Shown: positions 9,588 through 22,028, numbered from the stretch's first letter. The stretch: 64,000 nt of DNA from Daedaleopsis sinensis (GCA_033807695.1 CM066308.1:3348001-3412000), one strand, 5' to 3'. The notes: a model not told the origin generated them from the letters alone. Made by a program: numbers and translations.

Positions 9588-11889
9588 TCAGAAGTACTTG
9601 TCCCAGAAGCCCTTCGTGCCGTTCGTCGGCGCCGCGTGCTCCTCGAGCCCGAGCAGCTTCATCATGAGGCTGTAGATCTGCACGTTCTCAAACGTCTCCA
9701 TCACGTACGCGTCGTCCGCCGTCGAGTGCCAGCCCTTGTTCGGGCGCGCGAGCGCGTCCCCGAAGAGCGACGACGCGAGCCGGCGCATAGGCGTCTTGGT
9801 CTTCGCCTGCGTCTTGCAGCGCTCGGCCTCGATCGCCTTCACGACGGCGGAGAATGGGCCGTGCGCGACAAACATGGCGTGCATCTCCTTGTAGTCGTTG
9901 TCATATCCGTGGCTCTGCAAGATTGATGCGATGATGAGCTTTGGAAAGCTGGCGAGGGAGTAGTATGAGTCACGTACGCCCTTATTCATGCCCGAGCCGT
10001 TCTCGATGCGGTCCGTCAAGGCGTAGCCCATGCGCGGCACGACGTAGATGGGTGCAATGCGCTCGTTGTTGACGAAATGCCAACGCTTGGGCATTGTGTT
10101 GTGGGTGAACACCTCGAACTTACCCCCGCTGTGGGCGGATGCGTCGAGGAGAACATTATAGTACTTCTCCGTGTTCTCCTCAGAGTCAAAGCGGAAGCCC
10201 ATTGCAGGCCACCCTAAGACAAATTGGTGAGCAGAGGGACCCGAACCAGGAAAATGATTAACCAACCATCTTCATGTTCTATGTGGTTCCAACCTTCGCC
10301 TAGAATGTCGTCAATGAAAACGAGTTCTGGATGGCTCGTGTCGGTCATCCCGTGATCGCTGACGAAGACGATGTCGACTATGTCGGTGAGGTTGCGCGCC
10401 TCGATCTCGTCATGAAGGTCCTTCGCGAACACGTCAACTTGCTTCAATACTTTCTAATAGAAGATGTGGTGAAGGTGAGCCAAGTTACGGAACAAAACGC
10501 AAGCAACTCACATTAACAAGCTTGGATGTGGGGCCTGCATAATGACCAGCCTGATCCAAGGAAGGTTCGTACGCTATATGTATGTGGTTAGCTGACACGA
10601 GTCAGAAGAAGACAACAATACAACACACCCATGATGAACTGCGGTCGCGCCTCCATAGGCAAGTCGATCCATGCGAGAATCTGGTCAAGCTTCTCCTGCA
10701 AAGGCACCTTGTCCTGTGTGACACGTCAGATATGCGATGCATACGCCGCGTTGTAATGAATACCAACGGACCCTCCATGGCACAAAGTACGTAGGTGCAA
10801 CACCAGTGGTTGTCTTCGGAGGTCCTGGCCTGTACAGATGCATTCAATATGCCATTGTGAATAATGGAGCGGAAGGACGAGTCAAACGCACCACATCAGG
10901 TTGGCTGTTCGGACACCAGCCTTCTCAGCGGTCTCCCACATCTGCGAGGAGTCAGATCAAGAAGTAAAAAGAGAGTCCACGGATACATACTGGCTCTCCA
11001 GACCACCAGCCAGGTATCCACGCCGACTCAATCCGGTTGTATTCGAACACAAGCCCGGTCGCAGGGTCCCAGAAATTCTGTATGCTCTGTGAATTAGTTG
11101 GGGAGCACCGGAAGGCGAAGTCACTCTTACGTTGCCAACAATCCCATGCGACTCCGCATACAGTCCAGTCCTGCAACAGGGTTACTGAACACGCCTCAGT
11201 CGTTCAAGCTGACCTGTACTCACATGAGTGCCCAATGGTTGCTATAGAGGTTTCTAGTTAGCTTCGTCCCTCAGATACACCACACGAGTAGTAACTCACG
11301 GGAACGTCAAAGTCTACAGCCGAGTCAGGTAAACCGCTCATGTGCATGAGAATGTAAGGTGTAGCACTCACCGGGAATACGGGCTTCATGGACTTTGCGC
11401 GTAACCCATCCTTGCTGATAGCCAGCAAGTGCGGGGTCAACCCTCGGTCAAGATAGTCCGCACTTCACCGCATGCAGATGAGGAGCTGTTCCCGCTTCAA
11501 ATGAACCACGGATGCGCGACGTACCGTAAGCCGTCGATAGACACAATGATCGCCGTCTTCTTGAACTCGTGCGTCCCGTTGCTTCTCAGTTCGTCAGTCT
11601 GCAAGCTCAGCCTCGTTCCACTCCCGCTCCCACTACCCTCTTGCTCGGGAAACAGCCGGCGATACGGGATGGCGATCGTGAGCAGCAGCAGCGAGAAGAA
11701 CACGCCAGTGAACACGAGACACCGGCGCGACCTGCGTGGGGGCGGAACCTCCTCGGTCTCTTCCTCGTCGTACTGCTTCCCGCCATCAAACTGCCGCTCG
11801 TCGGGGGGGATGAGAGCCTTGCGCTCCTCGTCATGAGAGTCGCGGGGTGAGGGCGCGGCCTTGACCTTGGAATACTCGCCCTTCTTCAT
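9588..11889 (-). CDS. ectonucleotide pyrophosphatase/phosphodiesterase (type I phosphodiesterase family)
   Basis: Type II membrane enzyme that hydrolyses phosphodiester or pyrophosphate bonds of nucleotides outside the cytosol (vacuole or cell surface). Thirteen exons: 11889..11525, 11462..11372, 11313..11300, 11241..11224, 11170..11131, 11077..10991, 10941..10892, 10829..10772, 10713..10629, 10573..10512, 10453..10267, 10213..9978, 9914..9588. Phases close on 539 residues. A cytosolic tail of about 56 residues precedes one membrane helix (57-76), then the catalytic domain: metal-binding Asp in VSIDGLR (D119), nucleophile Thr in TLTFPNH (T155), then MTGLYAESHGIVGN, SLDQAGHYAGP, VSDHGMTD and, near the end, YKEMHAMFVAHGPF. 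Two exons around the nucleophile are only 14 and 18 nt, so a gene finder could easily drop the active site. The start is the first ATG of the long first exon. Confidence 0.93.
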
Positions 11890-12174
11890 CTTCTAGGTAG
11901 GGTGTTGTATCGTCTATAGGCCAAGCCTTGAGGAGCTCTAAGGTTCTTAGATACGAGAGGGGAGAGGTGCGGGAACCCGCCAGCAGGTGGTAAGTAGCGA
12001 GAGCCTAGAGGAAAGAGAGAGCGTTCCCCGAGAGGGGCCGTTAGACGGAGCGCTCAAGCGAGGTGCTATTCCGGATTACGTCAGGTAGTTGTAGATCCGC
12101 ATTAGGCCTAGGTTGAGTTCAACTTACGAACGTCGTCTGGCTGAGGCTCGAGAGTGAACTTGTTCGAAACCTCC

Positions 12175-13291
12175 ATGAGCGGCGCTGGAGCCAACATGTT
12201 CGAGGACGTGGACCCTTATAAACCACCTCCATGGATGCTCAATCGTCCTGAAGTCCGAAGTAAAGGTATAGACGATCTCTCGTATGTGCTTAAACCGGTG
12301 CGCCATCTCCATTAGCACGTCGACGACGCTACTCATCAGTATTTTATCCTAGTCCGTCGTATTTGCCACTCTTCCCAATCAAGACTGTCGTCAATGGGTG
12401 GTCAAAATTGTTCTGCCTGGCTCATCAGAGATCGAAATATATGAACATCTCCTGAAGAACGACATCTCCTCCCCAGGAAACCACATTCTTCCTGTCGAGA
12501 TCGCTCGCGGCGAACCGCCACTATTGATTATGCCAAGCTGTAGGTCGACGGGATGGACCCATATCCGCTGGCGACTATCCGAAGCCCTAGACGACTTCTA
12601 TCAAATCGTCGAGGTACGGCCTCTAACCATCACACTCGTGTGGCGCATCCTTATCTCGATATACACAGGGCATTGAATATTTGCATCGGAACCATGTTGC
12701 ACACATGGTATGCAGCTTTGAAGTGTTACTCACCTGTGACAAGAGTACTAAGCTGGTTTCTGCAAACACAGGACCTTGTCCTTGACAACACGGCCATGGC
12801 GATCGATAATACGGTTAAGTATCACAAACAACTCAAAGCCGAGAAGATATACATCATCGACTTTGGACTGTCTCGGAAATTCGCGTCCGGTCCTGGCGAA
12901 CAAGTCGCTGTCGATATTGGGGACACAACTCTTAGCCACCTGCTCGGTATCTCCCGCCTCGATCCATACTCTTGGGATATGCTGTGCCTTGGTAAAACGC
13001 TGCAATTTTTCTTAGTGGTACGATCCGTTGCCTTCTCATGTCGCGATCGTTACCTGAAGTGTTCCATAGAATATGTATGGGAACGAGGAGCCAATACCGT
13101 GGATCTGCGCACGATACGCGCGATGGCTAGTCGGCCAGGAGCGTGGCTGCACAGGCGTTTGTCGTTGTCGCCCCACTGCACGGAGAGCACTCCGTGTTCT
13201 CGCCGTCATACGATGGTTCGCTCATGGATGGGATGCCTGCACGCGGGCAGTAGGCTATATCATAGGGCTGTGCGGCCTGGCTCGCCGCTGA
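12175..13291 (+). pseudogene. kinase-like gene, probably frameshifted at its 5' end
   Basis: Member of an Agaricomycete protein-kinase-like family. Four 3' exons join perfectly: 12353..12613, 12669..12707, 12772..13014, 13070..13291. They carry WVVKIVLPG (candidate ATP Lys), an HxD loop as HMDLVLDN, DFG as IIDFGLSRKF, SRLDPYSWDMLCLGK, and the family tail PIPWICARYARWLVGQERG with CRCRPTARRALRVLAV. Upstream, 12175..12265 encodes a plausible family N-terminus (DVDPYKPPPWMLNRPE), but both good donors (12260 and 12266) end in phase 1, while the only usable acceptor (12352) opens phase 0. The codon before that acceptor is a stop. So either one base is missing or extra, a weak GTCCGA donor at 12253 is used, or the gene is dead. 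The canonical Lys of the catalytic loop is also absent. Family membership is fairly sure; functionality is not. Confidence 0.6.
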
Positions 13292-14472
13292 GTGCTGAAC
13301 CTTGGTACGCCTCCCGCTATTCTGAACTCGACTCATATCACGACCTCTATGTACTTGCTGCTTCCTAGCCTGTATCAGACAGATACTAGTTATAATCGCA
13401 TACCCTTGACTCCCCCCGCGACGTCTGTGACCGCTCGTCTCAACGAGTGAGTCTAGCTAGGTCTGCCGGAACCTCTTGAGATCCTTCTTCCATCATCATG
13501 ACCCCTACCCATGCACTAACTTCAGCCTATTAGGCGACTCTGGCAAATGTACAGACCGCCTTGCGCGAATTCAATGGACAGTGAACTGACTTATGAACTG
13601 ACTTATAAGATTTGGCCCGCAGTACTTCGAGGTCTACTAGCACATCTCTTCAACCTCATGCCAGGGCAGCGAAGACCTAATTCGTTCCCGTCGTGTGCAA
13701 GCTCACTATAGACTAATGCATAACTTTGCTTATTGGAGCTCATCGGGAACTCAATCTGTCTTCGGACCGAATCCAGACAGATATTGGTTGTTTTACAATC
13801 ACTGTACAGAACAGATTGTCTCGCACTTTACCACCACGCATATGTAGCAGATGCGGCTGTGGGGAGTCTCCGACGCGTGCGATGAAACCATGCAGGTGAA
13901 CTCTGTTGTTGTACACGACCACGGTTACGAACCCGGATAGTATGTATGAATGGAGAAGGCGAAGGCAGGAAGCGCAAGGGTAAACGCCCACAGCTGCCAA
14001 ACTACAGGCGGAAACGTCAACAAAGCCAAGGCCCAAGAAAGCGACCTGTCCACAGGCGCGCGGAAGGGGTAACAAAGGTGATAGCTTAGGGTAGGGTGGG
14101 ATCGGTTCCAAGGTAAAGGAGAAGAGAGGAGTGAAGTGGAGGTGACGGGACGGGAGCTGCCGGATGATAGCACGAAAGACGACTGCCAGAGGCTCAGAAA
14201 GCAAGACGAGTGCTGGGGACAGCAGGTATTAAGTAGATATGATACAGGCGGGGGTCGAGTGTGGCAGAGCGACGATCGAGCTACAACAGCTGGGGAGGCT
14301 AGTGCGGGGGTGCAACTAGAGTACGCAGACTAGGGCGGGATGAGGGGGGAATGGGGCAGTAACACAACTTCTCGAAGTCCGAGCCTCTTCTTCATGGAAG
14401 TAACGTACGGGTCGTGGACACGAGCGCGAGGAGGTAGATGGCATGCCGGAAGACGAATACGCGGCGGCGAGT
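13292..14472. other. intergenic, no gene seen
   Basis: Lies between the 3' ends of the kinase-like gene and protease A. Open frames are not supported by splice sites or recognisable motifs. Confidence 0.5.
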
Positions 14473-16502
14473 CTATCCACGGTGGCTCGACGAATACGAC
14501 GGGCGGTACTCCCGCTGGTAGTGCTTGCTGTCCCGCATCGCGTACTCGCCGCTCTCGACATTCTTGAACGAGATTTGCTGCGCGTTCGGCGAGCGGACGG
14601 AGGTGTCGGGAAGGAGCATCCGTGCGGACTTCGCCTCTCGCTGCTTGCGGCGCCTGACGCAGCAGCGCCAGATGATGAGCCCGACACAGATGAGGACGAA
14701 CGCAAGACAGCCGACGAAGATGTATGGCCAGCGACTGAGGATCATCTCTTGGTACCTGTGAGACAGTGAGCGTATGCTTCCACTGGGCACACAAGGGAAC
14801 CTACAGCTTCTTCTTCTCGGCTTCGGAGATGGGTGAATGTTGCATTTGGTCGGCAGGGAGAAGGGCGTGACTTGCGTCCCCGCTGCTGTCTACGCCGCCC
14901 ATGCGCACTTGTACGAAGTCCTCGTGCGCGTCCGCAGTGTTGGTCAGCGGCAGAAGCTGAATGAATGGATCACCACGGTCGTTACTGGTGTGCTTCAAGA
15001 AGTTGCCGTAGTCGAACAGAGTGTATGTGTTACGCACTGCAAACAGAAAAAGCTTAGCACACCAAAGGAGATTGTACGGGTGCGTACGTACTGAACGCCA
15101 TGCCCAGGATGATGTCGTACTCTCCGAGCAAGCTGAAGGCGGAGGTAATCGGCTGGAAGGTGCCGACGCAGACAGGCTGGCCAAGCGAGTTGACCATGTT
15201 GAAGTCGCTGCTCGTCACGTCCAGTGGATGAATAGGGTACTCGACCCCGCCGAACTTGAACGTCAAGGGAATGAGCTGGTCGCATGGCACGGTCCACACC
15301 TCGAATTCCGTATTGTATTCAGCGCCTTGGACGCGACCATAGATCGCGTCCGCCATGGCACGAGGGACCTGTGGAAGCGTGAAACCAGAGTCCAAGACGA
15401 CGACGAGCTGGCCGTCGGGAGCTGATGGAACGATGGAGTCGACCGCGATGGGCTTGCCATCCGGCCCAATTATACCATTCACATCCGTCAAGACCTGCCA
15501 ATGCTGGTCCTCATCTGTGAGCCTGTGTACCTTCGCGACGGGCAACTTCGGCATGCTGCTGATGTTTGTGTACTGAGGTAAGAGTTCAGAAATTGTGAGC
15601 TGGCCGGTTGCCGGGCTCTCTGGATCCTTCAGGCGGCTGAGCATCATAGTCAAGAAGTTGCTAGAGGTGGAGTTTTGAGAGAATACGCGGTCAAGCACGC
15701 TATCGGCGTAGTCTTCGTCGACTTTGTCACGAATGACGGAGCCCGTGTTGGGACCCAGCCCTATGAGTCCCTCGAAACCTTGCGCCTTGATGTCGATTGA
15801 AAAGGATGCGGCATCCGGTACCAACACTATAAACGGCACGAGTCAGTATATGCATGGTCAACCGCTATAACGTATATCCACAGATAATTCCAACGCTGGG
15901 CAAACTCTGGTACGCCCATTGAATGCTCGCCAAATATCCATGCAGCATTGTGCACGTGCGGACAAGACTTGGGGGAAATGGGAGGGAGACAGACATGCCA
16001 ACGAGACCGCCAGAAACATCACACGTACAGAATGCTTGATCTGGGACGGTATAGCCCGCGAATTGAAGGTCTGCGGTGAACACATCGCCTGCAGAACCTC
16101 AGTATGAGGAGCGGTTGCCAGATGTAGAAACCAGTCACCTGCAGCCTTCCCCACCGCATAACTGAGAGACAGAGCCTTCCCAAGGTCCTTCGAGTTTGGT
16201 ACGGCCCCGGTGACCCACAGATCAGAGCTAAATCATATTCAACACGCGTAACGGCAGGTTGGGTTGGAGATGGAAGGTATATACCTCCCGGTGTCCAGGA
16301 GGACTGGAATCTGGCGTCCTCCGAGGGTGACGTTCGAGATGTACTCGGAGTTGCGGGTGTTGGCTACGGGGATGGTGTTTGGGCCATCTGCGCGGGCGTT
16401 GAGGGCGTGTGCGCGTTGGCGGACGTGGAAGTCGACGGTGAGCGCACGGACTTCGAGAGCGAGCTCGAGGAGAAGGGAAAAGACAGGAAGGAAGGACCGC
16501 AT
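14473..16502 (-). CDS. membrane-anchored aspartic protease A (family A1)
   Basis: Secreted-pathway pepsin-fold endopeptidase tethered by a C-terminal helix. Exons 16502..16285, 16227..16139, 16088..16029, 15826..15092, 15036..14805 and 14755..14473 give 538 residues. An N-terminal signal peptide (FLPVFSLLLELALEVRA) leads into a short pro-region. The first catalytic motif is DTGSSDLW (D70), made across an exon junction; the second is LDSGFTLPQVP (D268). A stalk follows, then a transmembrane helix (FVGCLAFVLICVGLIIW) and a basic cytosolic tail. If the intron at 14804..14756 were read through, a TAG right after the stalk would release a soluble form. The gene is divergent from protease B, which shares the first three intron positions. 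Exon 4 here (735 nt) equals the sum of four exons in B. Autocatalytic processing is assumed from the family. Confidence 0.92.
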
Positions 16503-17026
16503 GGGACCTCTGGGGCAGTAACGAATGGCGTGCCCGTTGGTAGGGCAGTGGAGGCAGCTGGACGCTGAGGGAGGTTTGGTGGTGGAAGGAGACTCGACCG
16601 GCGTTGTCCTGGTGGTGGTCAGTTGTCGGCGGCAGTGCTCTGGCGGCGTACATGTCCGCCAGGCCCGGGCTCTCTCCAGATCATCCCGTGCGCATGCTGT
16701 TGCTGTCTCACGACGGCCACTGCCAGGCCACTGCTCTCGTCCGTGCGCCCGCTATCCCTGTCGGACATGCAGCCGTTCTCATTCACGCTCTCAGGCGACG
16801 AGGCCGACTGCTTAGTCGACGTCCCAGCCTTGTTTCACAATCACCGGCGGTGACAAAGGCGACCCCACCACGGCCGTGCACCTGCACACAGACAACTCGA
16901 GCGGCTGTCATTACAGCACTCTTCCATGAGCTGTGCACGCCCACCGCCCACCGCCACAGGGCAAAGAGCTCGCAGCTTCATTACACTTCTGTCCTGCACA
17001 CGTCTCCCGTCTTGCAACCTACCAGC
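16503..17026. promoter_or_regulatory. divergent upstream region shared by the two aspartic proteases
   Basis: 524 nt between the two start codons. A plus-strand frame runs through part of it but shows no family motif, and I read the stretch as promoter and 5' UTRs. No strong TATA box was found on either side. Confidence 0.45.
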
Positions 17027-19176
17027 ATGAAGCCCTCAATATTCGCATCCTCCCTCTCCCTCCTATGCGCCATAGACCTCGCTAGCGCCACACGATTCAA
17101 GGTGCATGCACGCCCACGACCAAGACAGCTGAGCGGCGAGCTCGCGAGGAGAGCAAGCATCGTCGGAAACACGTCGGTTGCCAGTGTGGGCGATGTGCAG
17201 TATATATCTGACATCACACTGGGCGGGCAGAAATTCAGCGTGCAGATAGACACCGGCAGGTGAGTACCTCGCGACACAGCGCGCACATACCTACTTATGT
17301 ATGTCCATGTGTGATCGTCCCTGTCACAATGCACAGCTCAGATTTGTGGGTCGTCGGCGACGTTCCGAACGCCAAGAACACAGGAAAGACCGCCAAAGTC
17401 ACATACGCCGTTGGCGAAGTGCAAGGTATGTAGGCTATTACGTGACAGTGATGAGCTTGCCAGAACGGTACCTGAAGAGAAATCCGTGCAGGACCCATAC
17501 TGGAAGCACAGCTAGACTTTGCGGGATACACGGTGAACGACCAGGCATTCAGTGCGTCTTTCTTTCGCGTTCTTTTCAAGTGTAGACCCCGCGAAAATCC
17601 CTTGCAGCGCCGTTCCCTGTCCGATGTCTTTCATTTGTTAATGCGGAGGGTGAGGAAATGGCGCGGCGGTCAGAAGTATTAAGGAGTCTACATTTTCTAT
17701 CCCTTCTCTCCTTCCCCCCTGTATTCGTATTGATCCTCCATCCTTCTAGTTAGCGTGTCCGAGTCCTCCGAAAACCCCAAAGGCACAGGCCTGATAGGTC
17801 TCGGCCCTAATTTCGGCTCCCAAGTATCAGATGCGATAGGTAACCCATCGGGCGATGCAGTTCTCGACAGGATATTCGTCCAAGACACCTCTACCCCAAA
17901 CTTCATCACTTTCCTCCTGGGTCGCAATGTTGATCCAACCGACCCACCTGCGGGAGACCTTACAGTCGGCGAGATTGTGCCCGGCTACGAGGCGGTCACT
18001 TCACAACCTAAACTGGCAGTATCAGTATTATCCAGCAGTGACAGCGTCAACCAACATTGGCAAATCCTGCTCGATGCGGACGGTATTGTGGGACCTGCAG
18101 GGGAAGATGTAATCAAAGAGGAAGGCATCGAAACCGCTGTGGAGACTACGGGCAACAAGAAGCAGTTGACAGTAGGTCACCATTCTCAGCCAATAGCACC
18201 GTCGTACTCATCACGTGTAGGTGGTCATCGACACTGGTTTTTCGCTACCCCAAGTACCCCCGTGAGTTCATCCCGATTCCATCATCTCAAGGATACACAA
18301 CCGACGGCGCGCACGGATACAGTAAAGTAGCAGAAGCATTCTACAAAGGTGTCCCCGGCGCGAGGCTCGTTAACCTCAAAGGCGTGAGCGGGCAGATTTG
18401 GCAGCTCCCGTGTAACAAGGAGGTCAACGTGACCTTCAAGTTTGGAGGCGCCAGCTTCCCCATCCACCCGCTCGACACGAGTATCGACCTCAATTTGACC
18501 GATTCCAGCGGCAGACACGTGTGCTTCGGAGCCGTACGTCTTTCTCATGCGTGCGCTCGGTACCGCGACTGAGCTTTGCACAGTTCCAGCCCATGTCGGC
18601 GCAAAACGACGCCACCTTCGACGCGATCTTCGGCATGGCCTTCCGTACGCCGCCCTTCCCCTCTCACCCCCTCCGCTCCGCACACTCACCCCTGCCCCCA
18701 TTCACGCAGTCCGCAACGCATACACCTACATCAACTTCGGCGACTTCGTCGAGAACTCGCAGACGGCCAAGGCGGACCCGTTCGTGCAGATGCTGCCCAC
18801 GACGAACGACACCGCCGAGGCGCACGCCGACTTCCTCAAGGTCCGCGGCAACTCGCCCTGGACGCCCTCGGACGACGACGAAGACGGGCACCACACGCTG
18901 TCCTCCTACGTCCGCGGGCACCTCGCGCTCGTCGCCGGCCTCAGCGTCGCCGCGGGCCTCCTCGTGCTCGCGGGCGTCACGGGGCTCTGCTACACGCGCC
19001 GCCGCCGCCCGACGATGGCCGCGACTGGGTTCTTCCGGCAGCCGTACCAGCCGCTGCACGAGCCTGCGCCCGAGGCGTACGGCATGCACCCGATGCACAA
19101 CGGGCCCCCCGTGCCTGGGCGCCCGAGCACGGGGTACAACCCGAGCTACCAGAGCCCGTGGGACGCACGGTACTGA
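17027..19176 (+). CDS. membrane-anchored aspartic protease B (family A1)
   Basis: Paralogue of protease A, 527 residues from eight exons: 17027..17259, 17337..17425, 17492..17551, 17750..18171, 18221..18261, 18323..18533, 18584..18644, 18710..19176. A signal peptide (IFASSLSLLCAIDLASA) precedes a basic pro-region. Catalytic motifs are DTGSSDLW (D75, split by an intron) and VIDTGFSLPQ (D272). After a Gly/Asp stalk comes a membrane helix (LALVAGLSVAAGLLVLAGV) followed by an RRRRP stop-transfer and a Pro-rich cytosolic tail. Exons 2 and 3 have exactly the same lengths as in A (89 and 60 nt). Exons 4-7 add up to 735 nt, the length of A's exon 4. Unlike A it has no intron before the membrane helix. 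Intron 3 is unusually long (198 nt). Confidence 0.92.
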
Positions 19177-20461
19177 GTACTGAGCTCGGGGACGCAGCGG
19201 TGCGTGTCCGTGTGTGTGTTCGCACAGATATTGGGGCGATCTTACTGCATGGGGCTGGGGAGACGAGTGTAGGAGGACGTCCGAGGAGGCATCGTTCGTT
19301 ATCTAACCGATATTGGGACCTGTGCTTGGTTGGACTGGAGATGTAAGTACTTGTATGTACCCGTATCGCTGCCTTCGCTACAATCGCTATCGACGTGCCC
19401 TCTGCGTTATGCTCAGTTACTCCGCCACGAGGACGAGGAGGCTCGTTCGGTTCCTCAGAGCTACAAGTGACCGGGACCGGTCAACTAAAATGCGTCCCGT
19501 CGGCAGGTAGATCTAAATCGGGAGCCAAGGCCCGAGAACGGACGAGAGTGGACGAGAGAGTGCATATTGCGATCATACCTGTCACTCATGTCAATCGTAC
19601 TTAGGCGTTGTAAGTCGAATACATAGTTACGCCGCCACAATCAGCTTAGTGGCTACTTCAGACATTATAAGTAACCTCATTCTAGACGTGCCATGTCTTA
19701 TAATTACGTTACTTGAAGATCATGTTCATGTCCCGGCACAGTAACCACACCCGCTCCACCCTGCTTCCCTGTTACTTCCCTTTGAAGATAATACCTTCCG
19801 AGCACCACGATGTCGGATACAGCCACCGTGTCGGTACCAGTTCACTCGCACACCACAGATGCAGTAAATGGCAATGGGGGACCGAGAGGAGACTATATTA
19901 CAACTGTCACTTGTAGTACCTATTGTACAACACGAGACGCGCCAGTACCCGGAGAGAGGAGAGCAAGAGAACAGAGATCGGGGCGACAGTCCTCACTAGC
20001 TAGTAGCACTACCGTATGCATGATGGAAGCAACGTGCACGTGCGGGGAAACAAGTTTCGCGGGGAAGAGGGTGACAGCGGGGGCGGAGGCGGGGGATGCG
20101 GGGTACAGGAGATGAGGGGCACAGGGGGTGAGGGGGTGGGGTGATGTGATTGACCGGCAGCGAGGACGACGGATCGCAAACCGGTCGAGGCGGATGAGGT
20201 GAGCAAGGGGGAGAGTGAATGAGTGTGGGTGTGGGTGTGGGTGAAGTATGGACGGAGAACGGGAAATCGGAGCTGGTCCTCAGGACGAGCGCAGTGACGG
20301 CTATCTACCGAAGAAGAGAGGTGCCCTGGCCTGAGGGATAGGTTGCGGGTGCGGGGTATGTTACTTGTAGATAGACAGCGGCGTGACAAGTCGTGAGGGC
20401 GTGAAGAGGGGTAGGGGGGCGAGATGCAGGTCGTGAGGCGCGGGCGAGAGCATCGTCCAGC
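19177..20461. other. intergenic, no gene seen
   Basis: 3' flanks of protease B and the aquaglyceroporin (convergent). It contains the GTGTGG repeat at 20222. A plus-strand open frame at 19810 is short and unsupported. Confidence 0.5.
20222..20243. repeat. GTGTGG short tandem repeat
   Basis: About three and a half copies of a 6-nt unit in the 3' flank of the aquaglyceroporin gene. Confidence 0.7.
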
Positions 20462-21964
20462 TCAGACGTTTTCGACGGCTGCGATGGGGCGCCCGCGTTC
20501 TGCGTTGGGAGCGCGTTCGTGCTGCGCACGTGCTCTTGCGTCTCTGGAGGTACAAGAGACGGTAAGAACTGTGTACACACTTAGCGGCGATGAGCGGGAA
20601 CACTTACGGCTTGTTCAACAGACTCTCGGCTCCGGTGAAGAAGAGAGCGTCGTAGAGGAAGGTGCCAACTGAGAGGAGCGTGAGCCAAAGCGGGTAAGAG
20701 CGACATAGCCATAACGTACCGAGAGCACCAAGGATCGGAGCGAGTATCGGGCACCAAATCCAGTAGTGGCTCCTGAACGTGAAGACTGCGGCGATCAAAC
20801 ACATGTGAGCGTTCGTTGAGGTGGAGTATTTCGAGGCACCGCTTACCACCTGAACCGTATCCGACCATGGCAGTCAACAACCGGGGACCGAGGTCACGCG
20901 CGGGGTTAATGGCGTAACCTGTGGTTACGACGGTGAGTATGGCCATAAAACATTAAATATGAACAGCTCCGTACCAGTCTGCATCCCGAGGGCTGCACCG
21001 ATACCCAGAATCAGGATGAAGAGGACGAGGGGGATGAGACCAGGAGGAGGGGGGCCGTTCCGCGCGTCGTTGATAGCACAGACGACGACGAGAAGTACAG
21101 CCGTTCCGAGGAACTGGATAATTCGCATGAGAACAAAGATGATGGACGCAGTGGGAAGAAACGCACCTCGTCGAAGAAACATGAGACTGAACTCATATAC
21201 GGCAGCTAGACAAAAAGCCGGTAAGCGGACAGTCGTCGCACGCGCGGAGAGCACATACCGCATACGTCGAAAACAGGCCGGCCGTGCCAGATACTGTCCG
21301 GATGTGCCTGCCGCCTTCGACAAGGTCGATAGCGTGGATGTAGTTGGCGTAGACGATCCCGGCGCCGCACAGCCCACCCATGGTCTGCGCGAAGATGTAC
21401 CCGGGCACCTTGCGCCAGGGGAAGTCCCGGAAGGTGGCCATGGCGATGGTCACCGCGGGGTTGATGTGGCCTCCAGAGATGCCTGAGGAGACCCATACGC
21501 CCAGAGCCGTGCCTGCTGCCCATCCAAAGTTGAGGGACAGGTAGTTCTATACGTTCAAATTGCATTAGTCATCAGTCACGAGCGAATATCATGGGTGGAG
21601 AGTTGAAACTCACGCCCATCGGGGCCGAAGCGACGGCGGGGTTCTTGGAGAGGACGGTCTGACAGTCCACACCGTTACCGAAGATGATGAGGATCATGAC
21701 GCCGAAGAATTCAGCGGCGGGCTCCTTAATGTGCTCGCTGAGAAGAAAGGTCGAACGTGAGACCGGGAGACGATAAGATAGGTGGGACAGTGCGTACCGT
21801 ATCCTGGACCATCGGTTCGGGTATTTTGTGAAGTGTTCCGCAAGCTGCTCGTGGTGGCCTTGTGATAAAGAGGCATTGTCCTCGACGTGACTCGGTGTTT
21901 CCTTAGAGTATCTGTCGGCGTCGGAGGAGGTGAGAGTGCGCTTGTTGAGTGACCCTTGGGACAT
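20462..21964 (-). CDS. aquaglyceroporin (MIP family)
   Basis: Six-helix membrane channel for glycerol, water or other small solutes. Nine exons: 21964..21798, 21737..21614, 21546..21259, 21205..21167, 21113..20975, 20918..20847, 20785..20720, 20668..20608, 20543..20462. The frame closes on 345 residues. Both pore motifs are intact: [10 protein letters not shown] (N126-P-A) and [12 protein letters not shown] (N257-P-A-R). The Asp directly after the second NPAR is the usual mark of glycerol-permeable members. The N-terminal 60 residues are hydrophilic and Ser/Thr-rich, a likely cytosolic regulatory tail. The C-terminal exon (AHERAP-like, charged) was chosen because its TGA is in phase with the GTAAGT donor at 20607. 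A TATA box lies 65 nt upstream of the ATG. Confidence 0.93.
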
Positions 21965-22028
21965 GGTGGCTGCTGGGGAGAGGGAAGGCGGGAGAGCGGG
22001 GATGACTGGGGGTGGATCGACAGGGAGA

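Noticed and set aside
19810..20115. Plus-strand open frame starting MSDTATVSVPV
   Set aside because: Short, no family match, no conserved splice sites, lies between two convergent 3' ends.
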